DNA from: Chryseobacterium herbae
Lineage (GTDB): Bacteria; Bacteroidota; Bacteroidia; Flavobacteriales; Weeksellaceae
DNA: 64,000 bases
NCBI RefSeq assembly: GCF_025154075.1
Contig: NZ_JAOAMU010000002.1
Span: 430,368-494,367 of the forward strand
Direction of reading: 5' to 3'
A program made the translations under genes and the position numbers. The first letter of the stretch is position 1. Each line of letters starts with the position of its first letter. Below, one piece after another: positions 18,596 to 28,293 of this stretch. The notes under the pieces are model-generated. The model made no database searches and was not told where the DNA came from. It worked only from the letters and a program-made list of their open reading frames with translations.

Positions 18596-20158
18596 ATGGC
18601 AATTAAATTAAACAAAGAGGAAAGTTTATTTAGAAATGAACTGATTTTTACAGTTGATGCGAAGGCAATAAATATTGATAATACAATGGTTAATTTGTTT
18701 ATGCTCCTTAAGCATAATGGAAACAGGCCAAAACAGAGAGCTCGTTCTGCAGAGAATGCATTTATTGAAATTCACACGTTGAAAAAAGTATTCACCAAAC
18801 TTGAAGAGGATGGCTCAATTTTAGGATTTAAAGATAATCCAGAAGCAGCAGAGCTATGGATGAGGAGTAACTTGGTAAATATGGTTTACAGGGGAAATAT
18901 CGATAAAGAGAAAGTTTCTTCGCTTAGACCAATACATCTTGAGTGCTACAGAGTTAGAAATGCAGCTAATACAAGAGATTATAATACTGCAGATCAGGTA
19001 TACCTAATGCTTTCTGCCAATCCAACTGTAAAAGAAGATTTGAAAGACTTTTTAATGGAGGGGTGGGACCAAACTACTAATAAAATCAATGCCAACAACG
19101 GATTGGACGTGGATAGTTTGGGGCTACTACACATTATCAAAAATGTAAAACCGGGATTTTTGGAAAGTAGTTCTAACCTTAACCAAATCTATCCGATACT
19201 GCAAAAACAAGCCGAATTATTTTGCGACGATGTTAGAAGACTTTTAGTTTACAAAAGACTAATTCCAAGAAATGTATTGATAGACTACCTGAAAACAATA
19301 ACATCCTTTCATCTTTCTATTTACATCCAAAAATTAATTCACCTTCTACCAAAAATGATAGAAAGTGGTACTTCGGATATAAATGATGACTGGAATATTG
19401 TATTGGATGCAACTGATAATCACGAAAGCAAAGCGGCTAAAATAGCAGCTAATGATGCTGAAAGTTTAATAAATAAAGTGTACGACTATGTAAAAGCTAC
19501 TTTCCAAGTCAATGCGACATTGCGAAGGTTAAAGTTGGATAAAAACAATTCAGAAAACATAGAAAAAGCACTCCAGGTATTAAAAGATAAGCCATCAGAT
19601 TTCGAAATTTACTTTGAAACACAATGGGACAATCTCTATAACTCACTGGAAGAAGAAGACAAACTAATGATAGAAGATATGGTGCGGTATGAGGATACGT
19701 ACTTTGATCGATATATAGAAACGATTCTTAAAGCAAGGGGAACATACCAATATCGTTATCATATCCAATTAATTGATAACCTTTCTCAAAAAAATAATGA
19801 GCGTGGGTTTATGGCTCAAGGTAGAAGTCGCAAACACCCAAGGCGTTTTGTTTTAGGTACACGGCTTCTAGAAACATTAGTTCAAATACTTGTATTGGAA
19901 TCAAAAGATAACCAGTTCAACACGCGAACGCTATCAATCGAAGAACTTATTCAGAGTATCAGAGATAGATACGGATTGGTGATAAATGGACTGAATGAAG
20001 ATCGGTTTGCAGATGCGGATTTACAAACCCATTTAGCATTCAAAGAAAATGTTGATGCTTTTAAAAGAAAACTTCGTCAAATAGGTTTTTATAATGATTT
20101 AAGTGACGCTTACATTCTTCAAAGAATAAGACCTCGTTATGAACTAAACGCTCAGTAA
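18596..20158 (+). CDS. Unknown defence protein (MAD7-like position)
   Basis: This 520-residue soluble protein has no motif I recognise. It is largely helical and charged, with no signal peptide or membrane segment. A basic patch AQGRSRKHPRRFVLGTRLL near residues 402-420 could contact nucleic acid. The C-terminal 90 residues resemble a small winged-helix fold (LSIEELIQSIRDRYGLVING, then an FKRKLRQIGFYNDLSD helix). It begins 2 bases after the kinase gene and ends 1 base before the HerA-like gene, so it is certainly co-expressed with both. In MADS loci the uncharacterised gene MAD7 sits in this slot; the assignment rests on position. Confidence 0.65.
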   Translation: MAIKLNKEESLFRNELIFTVDAKAINIDNTMVNLFMLLKHNGNRPKQRARSAENAFIEIHTLKKVFTKLEEDGSILGFKDNPEAAELWMRSNLVNMVYRGNIDKEKVSSLRPIHLECYRVRNAANTRDYNTADQVYLMLSANPTVKEDLKDFLMEGWDQTTNKINANNGLDVDSLGLLHIIKNVKPGFLESSSNLNQIYPILQKQAELFCDDVRRLLVYKRLIPRNVLIDYLKTITSFHLSIYIQKLIHLLPKMIESGTSDINDDWNIVLDATDNHESKAAKIAANDAESLINKVYDYVKATFQVNATLRRLKLDKNNSENIEKALQVLKDKPSDFEIYFETQWDNLYNSLEEEDKLMIEDMVRYEDTYFDRYIETILKARGTYQYRYHIQLIDNLSQKNNERGFMAQGRSRKHPRRFVLGTRLLETLVQILVLESKDNQFNTRTLSIEELIQSIRDRYGLVINGLNEDRFADADLQTHLAFKENVDAFKRKLRQIGFYNDLSDAYILQRIRPRYELNAQ

Positions 20159-20159
20159 A

Positions 20160-23100
20160 ATGGAAATTTTGAAAACGCCTAATACATATTATAGAAGAAT
20201 AATTGATCTCATCCTTGAACTTCATAAGGGAGATCTCAGTAAGACTATTGCTGGGCACTGTATGAAAATAACTGGTTTGGGGCTTAACGAACTTGATTTT
20301 TTATGGAATGTGATTCATGTTCAATATCCAAACATTGATACTTTTATAGTTTCAGAAGAAAGGAATGATGATAGAAAATTTATCTCGGCAACTAAATTAA
20401 TTGAATTAAGAAATAAACAAGATGCACCATTGTTGGTGCTGATACCTTCTAACAGCAGAACTGCTGCTGAAGATTCATATGGTAATGCTACTTTCAAGGA
20501 AATTTCTTTAGAAGGTATAGAGGCTAATCTTAAGAACGACTTATTAGATAAAATACCTGATAGATGGGCTCATATCATTAGAAATGAAGTATTAAATTAC
20601 CTGAAAGCTTACGATGTAAGCATTGTAAATGTTATTAAATATTTGCTAGCCTTAGAAGAAGATGGCTATTCAAATAAAGCCATTGGAGACAATTTATATT
20701 TATTGAATTTAATACCAGACTCAATTTTGGTTCAGGAAACAGAAAAGATCAGGTCTAGATTAAATTTCAATATTTTAAGTACGACACTATTAAGCTCATT
20801 TAGTAAACCTCTATACGAAAGGATTTCTGAGCTTCCATTAGAGCCTAATACATTGCAAAAGGAAGTTGTAAATTTTATTAAGGCCGAAAAAGAGGCAAGA
20901 AATGCAGAAGAAATTTGCAGACTTATCTCTGAAAAATACCCACAATTAAATTTTTCTAATTGGAAGATTCCGGATTTAGATTTTACGCATATCAAACTTT
21001 TTACTGAAGAAATCAAATCAACCGATTTTAAGATTGAGGAGGGTAAAAAAGTTCTTCATGTAGAGGAAAATAAAATTTCGAAGGTTCGTATTCGATTTAG
21101 GACTAATCCTAATCCCAAAGATATATCGGATCTAAAGTATTTTAAAGTCATATTAATGTCGGTTGACGGTGGTGCGGGTGAGGAAATTTCTGTTTTACGA
21201 CAACTTAAAAATACAGCTTCAAACCGTCCTTTCCGAGAAGCAACCGTAGAATTGAACGCCAATATTATCGAAGAGGGCTCTTATTTTTTCAAGGTATTAG
21301 CTGAAAATGATCACGGAACTGTTTTAAATGGAGACGATGATTTTAAAGAGCCTAAAATTCAAAAGGCTTGGGAGGAAGCTAAATTGCAGGATGAAAATAG
21401 TGCCAAGAGCAATTTTCCTTATAAGCTAATTTGTGATTCTGAAGATTTCGATTATGTGGTAGATGAAACTGTTGAACGCAACAACGATCATCGAAAGGAT
21501 AAATTAAACAACGTATTACAAGCTTATTTCAAATATAGAATTGAAAAACTTAAATATGAGGAAGAATTAGATGAACCTATTCCGAATGAAAATTCAAATA
21601 TTTGGCTTAATGATTTAAGGAAGCACACCTCGACTTTTCATATTAATTATTCAGAAAAACACAATTATCAGATTAATCTATCTTCAAAATTACGTGAAAT
21701 TGAAATAGCATTTTTAAAAAACGGTAATAGCTTTGGGTATGTCAAAGGTGTACTAAAAAGCAACTCTTCTGCTGTTGGCTATGAGAGTCTACAATTTGTA
21801 GAAAGTGAATTAACAAGAGTCATTCCTATTGCGATATTAAAACTTAGAGAAGATATTTTTTCAAGTATTCAGATGTCAAACGAGGCTGGGGACGGTGTTT
21901 TTGAGACGGCCGATATATTTAATTATCGTGAAAAAATTAAAGAATATATTCAACAACTGACTGACTGGACTACTTGTCTTAATGAAAAAGTTTCCAATGA
22001 CAATATAAGCTCAGAAGAGAAGAGTAAAATACAACATTTTCTAACGGAACTACAAATACTAGATATCGCCAGGATTAAAACTAAGCTTCCTGATGGACAG
22101 CGTACCGAGGCTCTTTTGCTTTCTCCATTGCATCCATTACGTCTAGCTTGGTCTTTACAGTTGATGGAGGTATTTAACGACTGGGAACAGAAAACAGAAA
22201 ATTACCATGGTTATAGAGGCACATGGACGAAAAATCTTGAATACCTATTTGAAGGACAGCTTTCTCCTGAAAATAACCCTTTAGTTTTAGTTGAACCAAA
22301 CTCATTTAAAAGTTATCATTATTCGGGTGAATTAGCGTACGGTTGGGGATTATACCTGAATGTATTAGCCGATGAATCGAAAAATGGAATGACATCGGTC
22401 TCAAGACAAATGAAACATTATTTCAGGCAGTTGTTTAATATCACGAGGGATAATTATGTTGAAACGGACATTAGCCAGAAATTGGTAGTTCGTCACATTA
22501 AAAATTATCTTTCGCAGCACCCTTACACCGATAAGCTCATTATCAATCTCATAAATTCTGGGGACACCTCTGTATTTGCTGACGCATTTGTTGAATTGGA
22601 AAAAGAGCATTCTTTTAAGGGAATTAAATATGAAGTTAGAATATTTAAAGGTGATGATAAAATTATCGAACATGGTGAAGCTCTTACAAATCTAATAAAT
22701 CCAGAGTTTAATGTTTCTGAAGAAGCGGAAGCTTTTTCGCAACCGTCGAAAAACCGATTATTTCCAAAACTTAGATTTTCAATCAACAGCATATCAGAAT
22801 ATCTAACAAATCCTTTTAGATTTACATCGCATTTAAGCTTTTTAATAAGCCCATTTCCTATTACAGTAGAGTTAATCAAACCATACAGAAATAATAGAAA
22901 TTTTTATCTTAATGGACTCTTGACAGAATCAACTGTTACGGTCGACGAAAATAGCACTGAAATAAAATGGAATCGTTTTATTGTTGGTAATAGCCTATCT
23001 CTTTCAGATTCTGGTGCTGGCGTATTAGGTATTAAACTATTTGACAATATTCAATCATTTATAGGCGGTGCATTAGCGTCAAAACATACAGATTCCATAC

Positions 23101-25598
23101 CTTCAACACAGTTAAGACTAAATGATAAAGATAAAGTATTACTAACTCATTTACACGACTACTCTGATTGGGTGGTGACTTTTGACAGAAATCTTGGCCC
23201 TCAGATATTTGATCAACCCTCAAAAGATGGGAATATTCCATTTCTTCTAGATTATGTTCCTGGTGAAGAGGTGACCGGGGTTACATCATATTTAACGACA
23301 AGACCCACATCAGAAGTTTTAGGCTTACTTGGTCCGCATTTCAAAGAATTCAACTTAGATATTCACGAACCAAGTGACGAAAAGAAAATAAAAATATTAC
23401 TCGAAGATTTAAGGGCTGTCAGTAGCTCACTAGTCCTACAGCTTAATTCATCAAAAAATAAGGCTTTTGAGGTAATTGGATCTGCTTTTACCAAACGGAT
23501 ACTTGAAAAGAAAGGATTTTTAGAAGAAGCTTTTTTGATTCCAATTGATTTACATCAAAATCTTTTTGAAAACTTACCAATTGATAGTAAAAGCCGTGCA
23601 GATAATTTGTTGGTGTCTTTTAACCTTGAAAAAAAAGAAATTAATATATCCATTATTGAGATTAAATGTAGGAAATCACTTGGTGAAGCAGAAAGCCATG
23701 AACTAAAAGAAAAAATAAAAGAACAAATTGAAAATACAATTACGGCTCTTAGAACTCACTATGATCCTGAATACCATTTATCGTTCGATAGGCTGGATAG
23801 AGAAATCAAGAACAAGGAGTTAAAGTCTTTATTAAGCTTTTACATAGAAAGGGCTCACCGTTATGAATACTTAAATGAAAATGCTTATGAAAGTTACATA
23901 GAATTCCTGCAATATTTAGATGGTGGATTTAAGCTAAAGTTTAACAAGCTTGGATTTATATTTAATTTTTCAGCTTCCAAAAAACACCATAAGGAAGTTA
24001 TAGATCATGATTTGACATTTTTCATCTTTGGAGGAAAGTTAGTTGAACAGATTCTTGACCCAGATTCCGATCTTAATACTAGAAGATTAGAAGAAAATGA
24101 TTTTGATGCCGAATTAAGTTCGGCGATTGGTGCAAACAGGGCTTTAAAACCATTCATTCAGAAATTCAAGGCCAAAGAGTTTCCTGAGAGTGATGTAGTG
24201 AAAAATGATTCAACTTCTAAATCCCAATGGGAAGAACCTATTGACATAAAATCTCCTGCTGTGAAAAAATCAGTTGCTGTTGAATCGAAAGAAGAGCTTA
24301 AATTAACTCTTCAGTCGGGTAGCGGGGGCATAATTGACAAAATCGAATCTGGTGAAGAGATTATCCAGAATATTGTTCACACAACACCAGTCTATGATCT
24401 TTTGATTGGAAAAGGCTCTCCTAGCAATCAGTTTGGAATATTAGGAGAAAGTCTGCATGGTAAAAAAATAGCAATTGATTTAAGTGAAACAAATACCATT
24501 AGTTTATTTGGAGTTCAGGGAGGCGGTAAAAGTTACACTATTGGTACCATTTCAGAGATGGTATTAAAACAATTCAATAATGTAAATGAACTTCCAGCCC
24601 CTCTTGCAGGTGTGATTTTTCACTATAGTGAAAGTATGGACTATGAGCCAGAGTTTACCTCTATGATTTATCCAAATGATCAAGGTGCCGAGCTTATAAA
24701 GTTAAAAGAGAGGTATGGGGCTGACCCAGATAATGTAGAAGATGTTATTATACTAACTCCTAGGGATAAAATCGAAGAAAGACAATCGGAATATCCTTCC
24801 ATTGAAGTTTTGCCTATTGCGTTTAACTCTAAGGAGCTAAGTGTTCAGGATTGGATGTTTTTACTTGGTGCGGTCGGAAATGATTCTGCTTACATAAAGC
24901 AACTTAAAGCCATTATGAAAGAACACCGAAGAAATATTACACTTGATGGAATCGTCGAAAGTGTTGAATCATCTGAATTGCTGTCTAACTCTCAAAAAGC
25001 GCTGGCTCGGCAAAAATTAAGTTTCGCAAGAGAGTATATCGATGATAGCTATACTCTCAGAGATTCACTCAAGCCAGGCAGGCTAATTATCGTGGATCTA
25101 AGAGATGAATTTATAGTAAAAGACGAAGCTCTTGGATTATTTGTAATCATGCTAAACGTGTTTTCAGCTGTAAAAAATCTGAACGGGGGTCATTTTAATA
25201 AATTTATCGTGTTTGATGAAGCTCATAAATATATGGATAACAAAGACCTAACAGGTAATATTGTAACTGCTATCCGTGAAATGAGACATAAAGGGGTGAG
25301 TATAATGATTGCTAGTCAGGATCCTCCTAGCTTGCCAAATGAAATAATTGAGCTTAGTTCTATTGTGTTGTTACATAAGTTCAACAGCCCTCAATGGTTG
25401 AAACACATTCAGAAATCTATTACACAACTTTCAACCCTTGGTCCGGCAGATATGAGTTCATTGATGCCAGGTGAAGGCTTTTTATGGGCTACGAAAGCAA
25501 CAGACAAAGCGATCTCTGTTAAACCTGTCAAAATATCAACAAGACCTAGGGTGACTAAACATGGGGGAGGAACAATACAGGCAACAGGAGGAAAATGA
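20160..25598 (+). CDS. HerA-like ATPase with putative PD-(D/E)XK nuclease (MAD8-like)
   Basis: The 1812-residue protein ends in a HerA/FtsK-type ATPase (about 1420-1800): Walker A FGVQGGGKSYT (K1457), Walker B KFIVFDEAHKYM (D1686-E1687) and sensor segment IMIASQDPPSLP. Such ATPases form hexameric DNA translocases. Upstream, residues about 1110-1180 have the arrangement of a PD-(D/E)XK nuclease: a helix AFEVIGSAFTKRIL, then D1148 in RADNLLVSF and E1167-I-K1169 in IIEIKCRK. This could be the effector nuclease missing from the methylase operon. The first 1000 residues are unassigned. The stop overlaps the phosphatase start. Position and size fit MAD8. Confidence 0.8.
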   Translation: MEILKTPNTYYRRIIDLILELHKGDLSKTIAGHCMKITGLGLNELDFLWNVIHVQYPNIDTFIVSEERNDDRKFISATKLIELRNKQDAPLLVLIPSNSRTAAEDSYGNATFKEISLEGIEANLKNDLLDKIPDRWAHIIRNEVLNYLKAYDVSIVNVIKYLLALEEDGYSNKAIGDNLYLLNLIPDSILVQETEKIRSRLNFNILSTTLLSSFSKPLYERISELPLEPNTLQKEVVNFIKAEKEARNAEEICRLISEKYPQLNFSNWKIPDLDFTHIKLFTEEIKSTDFKIEEGKKVLHVEENKISKVRIRFRTNPNPKDISDLKYFKVILMSVDGGAGEEISVLRQLKNTASNRPFREATVELNANIIEEGSYFFKVLAENDHGTVLNGDDDFKEPKIQKAWEEAKLQDENSAKSNFPYKLICDSEDFDYVVDETVERNNDHRKDKLNNVLQAYFKYRIEKLKYEEELDEPIPNENSNIWLNDLRKHTSTFHINYSEKHNYQINLSSKLREIEIAFLKNGNSFGYVKGVLKSNSSAVGYESLQFVESELTRVIPIAILKLREDIFSSIQMSNEAGDGVFETADIFNYREKIKEYIQQLTDWTTCLNEKVSNDNISSEEKSKIQHFLTELQILDIARIKTKLPDGQRTEALLLSPLHPLRLAWSLQLMEVFNDWEQKTENYHGYRGTWTKNLEYLFEGQLSPENNPLVLVEPNSFKSYHYSGELAYGWGLYLNVLADESKNGMTSVSRQMKHYFRQLFNITRDNYVETDISQKLVVRHIKNYLSQHPYTDKLIINLINSGDTSVFADAFVELEKEHSFKGIKYEVRIFKGDDKIIEHGEALTNLINPEFNVSEEAEAFSQPSKNRLFPKLRFSINSISEYLTNPFRFTSHLSFLISPFPITVELIKPYRNNRNFYLNGLLTESTVTVDENSTEIKWNRFIVGNSLSLSDSGAGVLGIKLFDNIQSFIGGALASKHTDSIPSTQLRLNDKDKVLLTHLHDYSDWVVTFDRNLGPQIFDQPSKDGNIPFLLDYVPGEEVTGVTSYLTTRPTSEVLGLLGPHFKEFNLDIHEPSDEKKIKILLEDLRAVSSSLVLQLNSSKNKAFEVIGSAFTKRILEKKGFLEEAFLIPIDLHQNLFENLPIDSKSRADNLLVSFNLEKKEINISIIEIKCRKSLGEAESHELKEKIKEQIENTITALRTHYDPEYHLSFDRLDREIKNKELKSLLSFYIERAHRYEYLNENAYESYIEFLQYLDGGFKLKFNKLGFIFNFSASKKHHKEVIDHDLTFFIFGGKLVEQILDPDSDLNTRRLEENDFDAELSSAIGANRALKPFIQKFKAKEFPESDVVKNDSTSKSQWEEPIDIKSPAVKKSVAVESKEELKLTLQSGSGGIIDKIESGEEIIQNIVHTTPVYDLLIGKGSPSNQFGILGESLHGKKIAIDLSETNTISLFGVQGGGKSYTIGTISEMVLKQFNNVNELPAPLAGVIFHYSESMDYEPEFTSMIYPNDQGAELIKLKERYGADPDNVEDVIILTPRDKIEERQSEYPSIEVLPIAFNSKELSVQDWMFLLGAVGNDSAYIKQLKAIMKEHRRNITLDGIVESVESSELLSNSQKALARQKLSFAREYIDDSYTLRDSLKPGRLIIVDLRDEFIVKDEALGLFVIMLNVFSAVKNLNGGHFNKFIVFDEAHKYMDNKDLTGNIVTAIREMRHKGVSIMIASQDPPSLPNEIIELSSIVLLHKFNSPQWLKHIQKSITQLSTLGPADMSSLMPGEGFLWATKATDKAISVKPVKISTRPRVTKHGGGTIQATGGK

Positions 25599-26308
25599 AA
25601 TCTATTATATTAACGCATAAAGGTAAACGAAAAATAAACCAAGACTATGTCTTGGTTCAGAATCTTAATCCTAACACTTTTCTTTTCATTGTGGCTGACG
25701 GCATGGGGGGGTATGAGCAGGGGGAAATAGCTGCACGGTTAGTATCAGAAAACATACTTACTTATCTATCATCCGTACCCTATATCGATCCGAATCATGT
25801 TCAGAAAGCAATAAATAAAGCAAATCTCGTAATACGGCAATTCAAGGAAAAAGAAGGAATAAAACTGGGAACAACTGTTGGAGGTGCAATTGTCACGTCG
25901 AAAGAAGCTTTATGTTTTTGGGTCGGAGATGTGAAAATTTTTCATTTCAAGAATAATATACTTCAAAAAGAGTCTTATTCACATACTCTTATGAATGAGG
26001 TCATCGATAAAGGTTCTATCGTAAATCCCGAACAGATCATTAAGTACAAACATGTTGTGACGCGATCAGTTCAGGGTGAAGTAAACAGGTCACAGTTAGA
26101 CTATTTTAAGGTAGAACTGGTTGAAGATCAAGATGTATTTGTAATTTGTTCTGATGGAGTTAGTGACATTTTGAATGGTATCCAAATTCAACAAATTTTG
26201 GATAGTACTAAATCAAATATTGACGCAATGGATATCATTGAAAAACGATTACTCGAAGAGGCTAAAGATAATTTCTCCTTGATACTTGCAAATTTTAAGC
26301 AGGCTTAG
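25595..26308 (+). CDS. PP2C-family protein phosphatase
   Basis: The 237-residue protein has all the metal-binding motifs of bacterial PP2C (PPM) phosphatases: INQD (D17), VADGMGGYEQG (D35, G36), a GTTVGG strand, ICSDGVSD (D187) and a final DNFS (D225). These enzymes remove phosphate from Ser/Thr residues using Mn2+ or Mg2+. It has no membrane segment. The start overlaps the end of the HerA-like gene (ATGA), so it belongs to the defence operon. Its likely substrate is the tandem-kinase protein or that kinase's targets. I do not recall a PP2C gene as a core part of MADS, so it may mark a variant. Confidence 0.9.
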   Translation: MKSIILTHKGKRKINQDYVLVQNLNPNTFLFIVADGMGGYEQGEIAARLVSENILTYLSSVPYIDPNHVQKAINKANLVIRQFKEKEGIKLGTTVGGAIVTSKEALCFWVGDVKIFHFKNNILQKESYSHTLMNEVIDKGSIVNPEQIIKYKHVVTRSVQGEVNRSQLDYFKVELVEDQDVFVICSDGVSDILNGIQIQQILDSTKSNIDAMDIIEKRLLEEAKDNFSLILANFKQA

Positions 26309-26759
26309 TGATGGATTTTTGTATTATGAATCACTTTGAATAACAATCTACCTAAACATGAGTGGAGCTCCAAAAAAGTGCGGTTGATAACCACATTTAA
26401 ATACTATTATGTACTTTAGCATTAACGACAAGATTATGAAAAACGCTTCTATCAAATTAGAATTAACTTGCACAGTTTCTGATCACACCTAACAGATTTC
26501 GATTTAAACGAACGAATTTTGCAGGTGATCATAGATAATTCACGAGGTCTATCTGATATTTTATCAACTTCTGACTCAAAAATTAGTGTGAATTGCTGTG
26601 ATATAAACTCGAAATGCGACTTAACTCCTTGATTTAAAGTGTCGACAGGTTGAAAAATAGAAATTTGGTTTTGCTACTGCCGTTTATGTATGCCGGTTGA
26701 TACTTACATATTGCGTGAATTTTATGACTATAAAGTTAAAACCTTATTGTTTTTTTCAT

Positions 26760-26851
26760 TACCGTTTAAAGTTTTCTTACTCAACCCACACATCATAGTC
26801 AAGTAACAATACCGTTTAAATGGGTAAAATTCCAAATGATGAGTAAGAAAA
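26760..26851. repeat. Direct repeat plus inverted repeat cluster
   Basis: TACCGTTTAAA occurs at 26760-26770 and again at 26810-26820. The 12-mer TTTTCTTACTCA at 26772-26783 is exactly reverse-complemented at 26840-26851. This nested arrangement within 92 bases resembles protein-binding sites at element ends or att sites, though no recombinase is in the window. Confidence 0.5.
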
Positions 26852-27189
26852 TTTGGGGGTTGATTTAATTGCTGACCGGAATGTCGTCTGTGAGGATTGA
26901 GGTAAATTTAGAATAAAAATGGGTATAAAATAATTTGTTTTTTCTTGTATTATTTGATTGGAACGAAATCATCTCTTTTCGTTTCTTTGCAATGTTTATC
27001 GATATTTGGATGAAATTTGTTCCTCAATTGTTCCTTGTTCTATTTAATCGACTAGTAATCAGGTGTTTTGAAGTTTTGTATCGGAAAATAGATGCTGTTT
27101 TAGATTATATAGATTACAATTACAATGATACGAAAAGAGTAATGCATCGGATAACAAACGCCCATCCCTAAAATACTGTCATACAATCG

Positions 27190-27349
27190 GTGAAATCCTG
27201 GCAAATTACTCACTTGCTGAAAGACTCTGCAGAGTATCATCATTCTGCACAATATACCAAAATATAATGTCGGGAAGTTTGTCTATGTTGCCAAACAGGA
27301 TATTGATCCTATTCTAAAAAGATTTATTCTAGCAGACCATAAGTATTAA
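27190..27349 (+). pseudogene. Excisionase-like HTH remnant
   Basis: The frame ending at 27349 reads NIPKYNVGKFVYVAKQDIDP then ILKRFILADHKY and a stop. This is like the second half of a MerR/excisionase-type HTH domain in Bacteroidota mobile elements, where a P-x-x-x-V/I-G-K stretch precedes the recognition wing. The first half (AERLCRVSS) appears in another frame upstream, so a frameshift is needed and no start codon is convincing. It is most likely a relic of an integrated element. Confidence 0.35.
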
Positions 27350-27717
27350 ATCTTGATTGGCCAAGCGTACTTCATGCCCGGGCAATATCGCTCGTGAAAT
27401 TTATTAGGTCAGATAAAACCTATCTAATTTTATGAGACTTGGTATTTCAGATTTAATGATTCAATGTCGAATCTTCCTGACATGTTGATTTTATTAATTT
27501 TTCGGACTTTTCGGATTGTCAAAATACATATTTTTTACATTGGAGTTGGTTTATTACCAACTTCAATGTAACTTATAAAAAGAATATGCATCAGGATGAT
27601 CTTTTATATTTTCCTTCTTTTCCAAACCTTTCCGATTGAGTTTCTAACGGGTAGTAAAATGATGCCTATCAAAAACCTTTTGATTCAAATACTTTAATTG
27701 TAAACAAAAAAAATCAT

Positions 27718-27939
27718 ATGACAATTGAGACTATCAAACCCGAACAGACAATTATTGTTCTTGGAGGTCATAAACTTCCGGCGTTAAAGGATGGGATTTA
27801 TGATCGATTCCGCTCAAATCCGCCATTATCTGTCATTGAAAAGAAAGACCGGATATTTATCTTAGCTGGTTCAAGACCATCCAGAAAGCCTCAACGCCCA
27901 ATTAAGGAGTTTTATGATAGGGGATGCGTAAGAAGTTGA
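27718..27939 (+). CDS. Small orphan ORF, hypothetical
   Basis: The 73-residue product begins MTIETIKPEQTIIVLGGHKL and ends with basic residues. It is not a family I know. Even composition and a reasonable start after an A-rich leader favour it being real, but it is short and isolated. It converges with the minus-strand HTH gene, the two stops lying 11 bases apart. Confidence 0.35.
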   Translation: MTIETIKPEQTIIVLGGHKLPALKDGIYDRFRSNPPLSVIEKKDRIFILAGSRPSRKPQRPIKEFYDRGCVRS

Positions 27940-27950
27940 TATTTTGTATA

Positions 27951-28277
27951 CTATTGAAATATCCTTCGCCATTTGGTCATCGTGTTTTTGCTCAATCCAA
28001 AGTGCTCCGCTACCTGAATATTGTTCATTCTATGATTCTTCTGGTAATCAAGAATACGTATTATATCTGTTTTATTGTAGGAGCGAAGTTTTTGATTCAT
28101 CTTTTTTGCATCTTGATTTTTGGTGCCAAAAATTCTGTTATTCAGTTCCAGAATGTCCATAGCAGAAAGCATTTTTTTTTCTAATAATTTTTCGCATTCT
28201 GCTTTCTTATGAGGGAATTTTCGTTCAATGATGTCTGAATAGATCAGTTTATAATTTGGTTGATTCTGTTTTTCCAT
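27951..28277 (-). CDS. HTH protein of transposase-orphan type
   Basis: The 108-residue basic protein ends in a clear helix-turn-helix (NNIQVAEHFGLSKNTMTKWR). Its centre (about 45-75) has a charged helix with KNQDAKKMNQKLRSYNKTDI. Proteins like this are abundant in Chryseobacterium and relatives, usually annotated only as HTH or transposase-like. It is the downstream member of a pair with the gene at 28294-28716, 16 bases apart. There is no DDE catalytic domain, so transposition activity is unlikely; a regulatory or relic role is possible. Confidence 0.6.
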   Translation of the reverse strand: MEKQNQPNYKLIYSDIIERKFPHKKAECEKLLEKKMLSAMDILELNNRIFGTKNQDAKKMNQKLRSYNKTDIIRILDYQKNHRMNNIQVAEHFGLSKNTMTKWRRIFQ

Positions 28278-28293
28278 TTCTGATTTGATGATG

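Larger units (their letters stand above)
26309..27717. other. 1.4-kb gene-poor junction region
   Basis: No convincing gene. One open frame (26935-27171) is rich in F and I and resembles no protein. The stretch contains an 11-bp direct repeat, a 12-bp inverted repeat and an excisionase-like remnant, listed separately. It lies between the last defence gene and transposase-like HTH genes and probably marks the decayed right edge of the island. No clear terminator was seen after the phosphatase. Confidence 0.5.

Noticed and set aside
9954..26308. BREX or Pgl system
   Set aside because: A kinase and a methylase are present, but there is no PglZ, BrxL, BrxC or PglY-like gene, and the HsdS subunit and PP2C are not BREX genes.
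26935..27171. 78-residue ORF in the junction region
   Set aside because: Composition rich in F and I, no domain, no neighbours, no clear start context.
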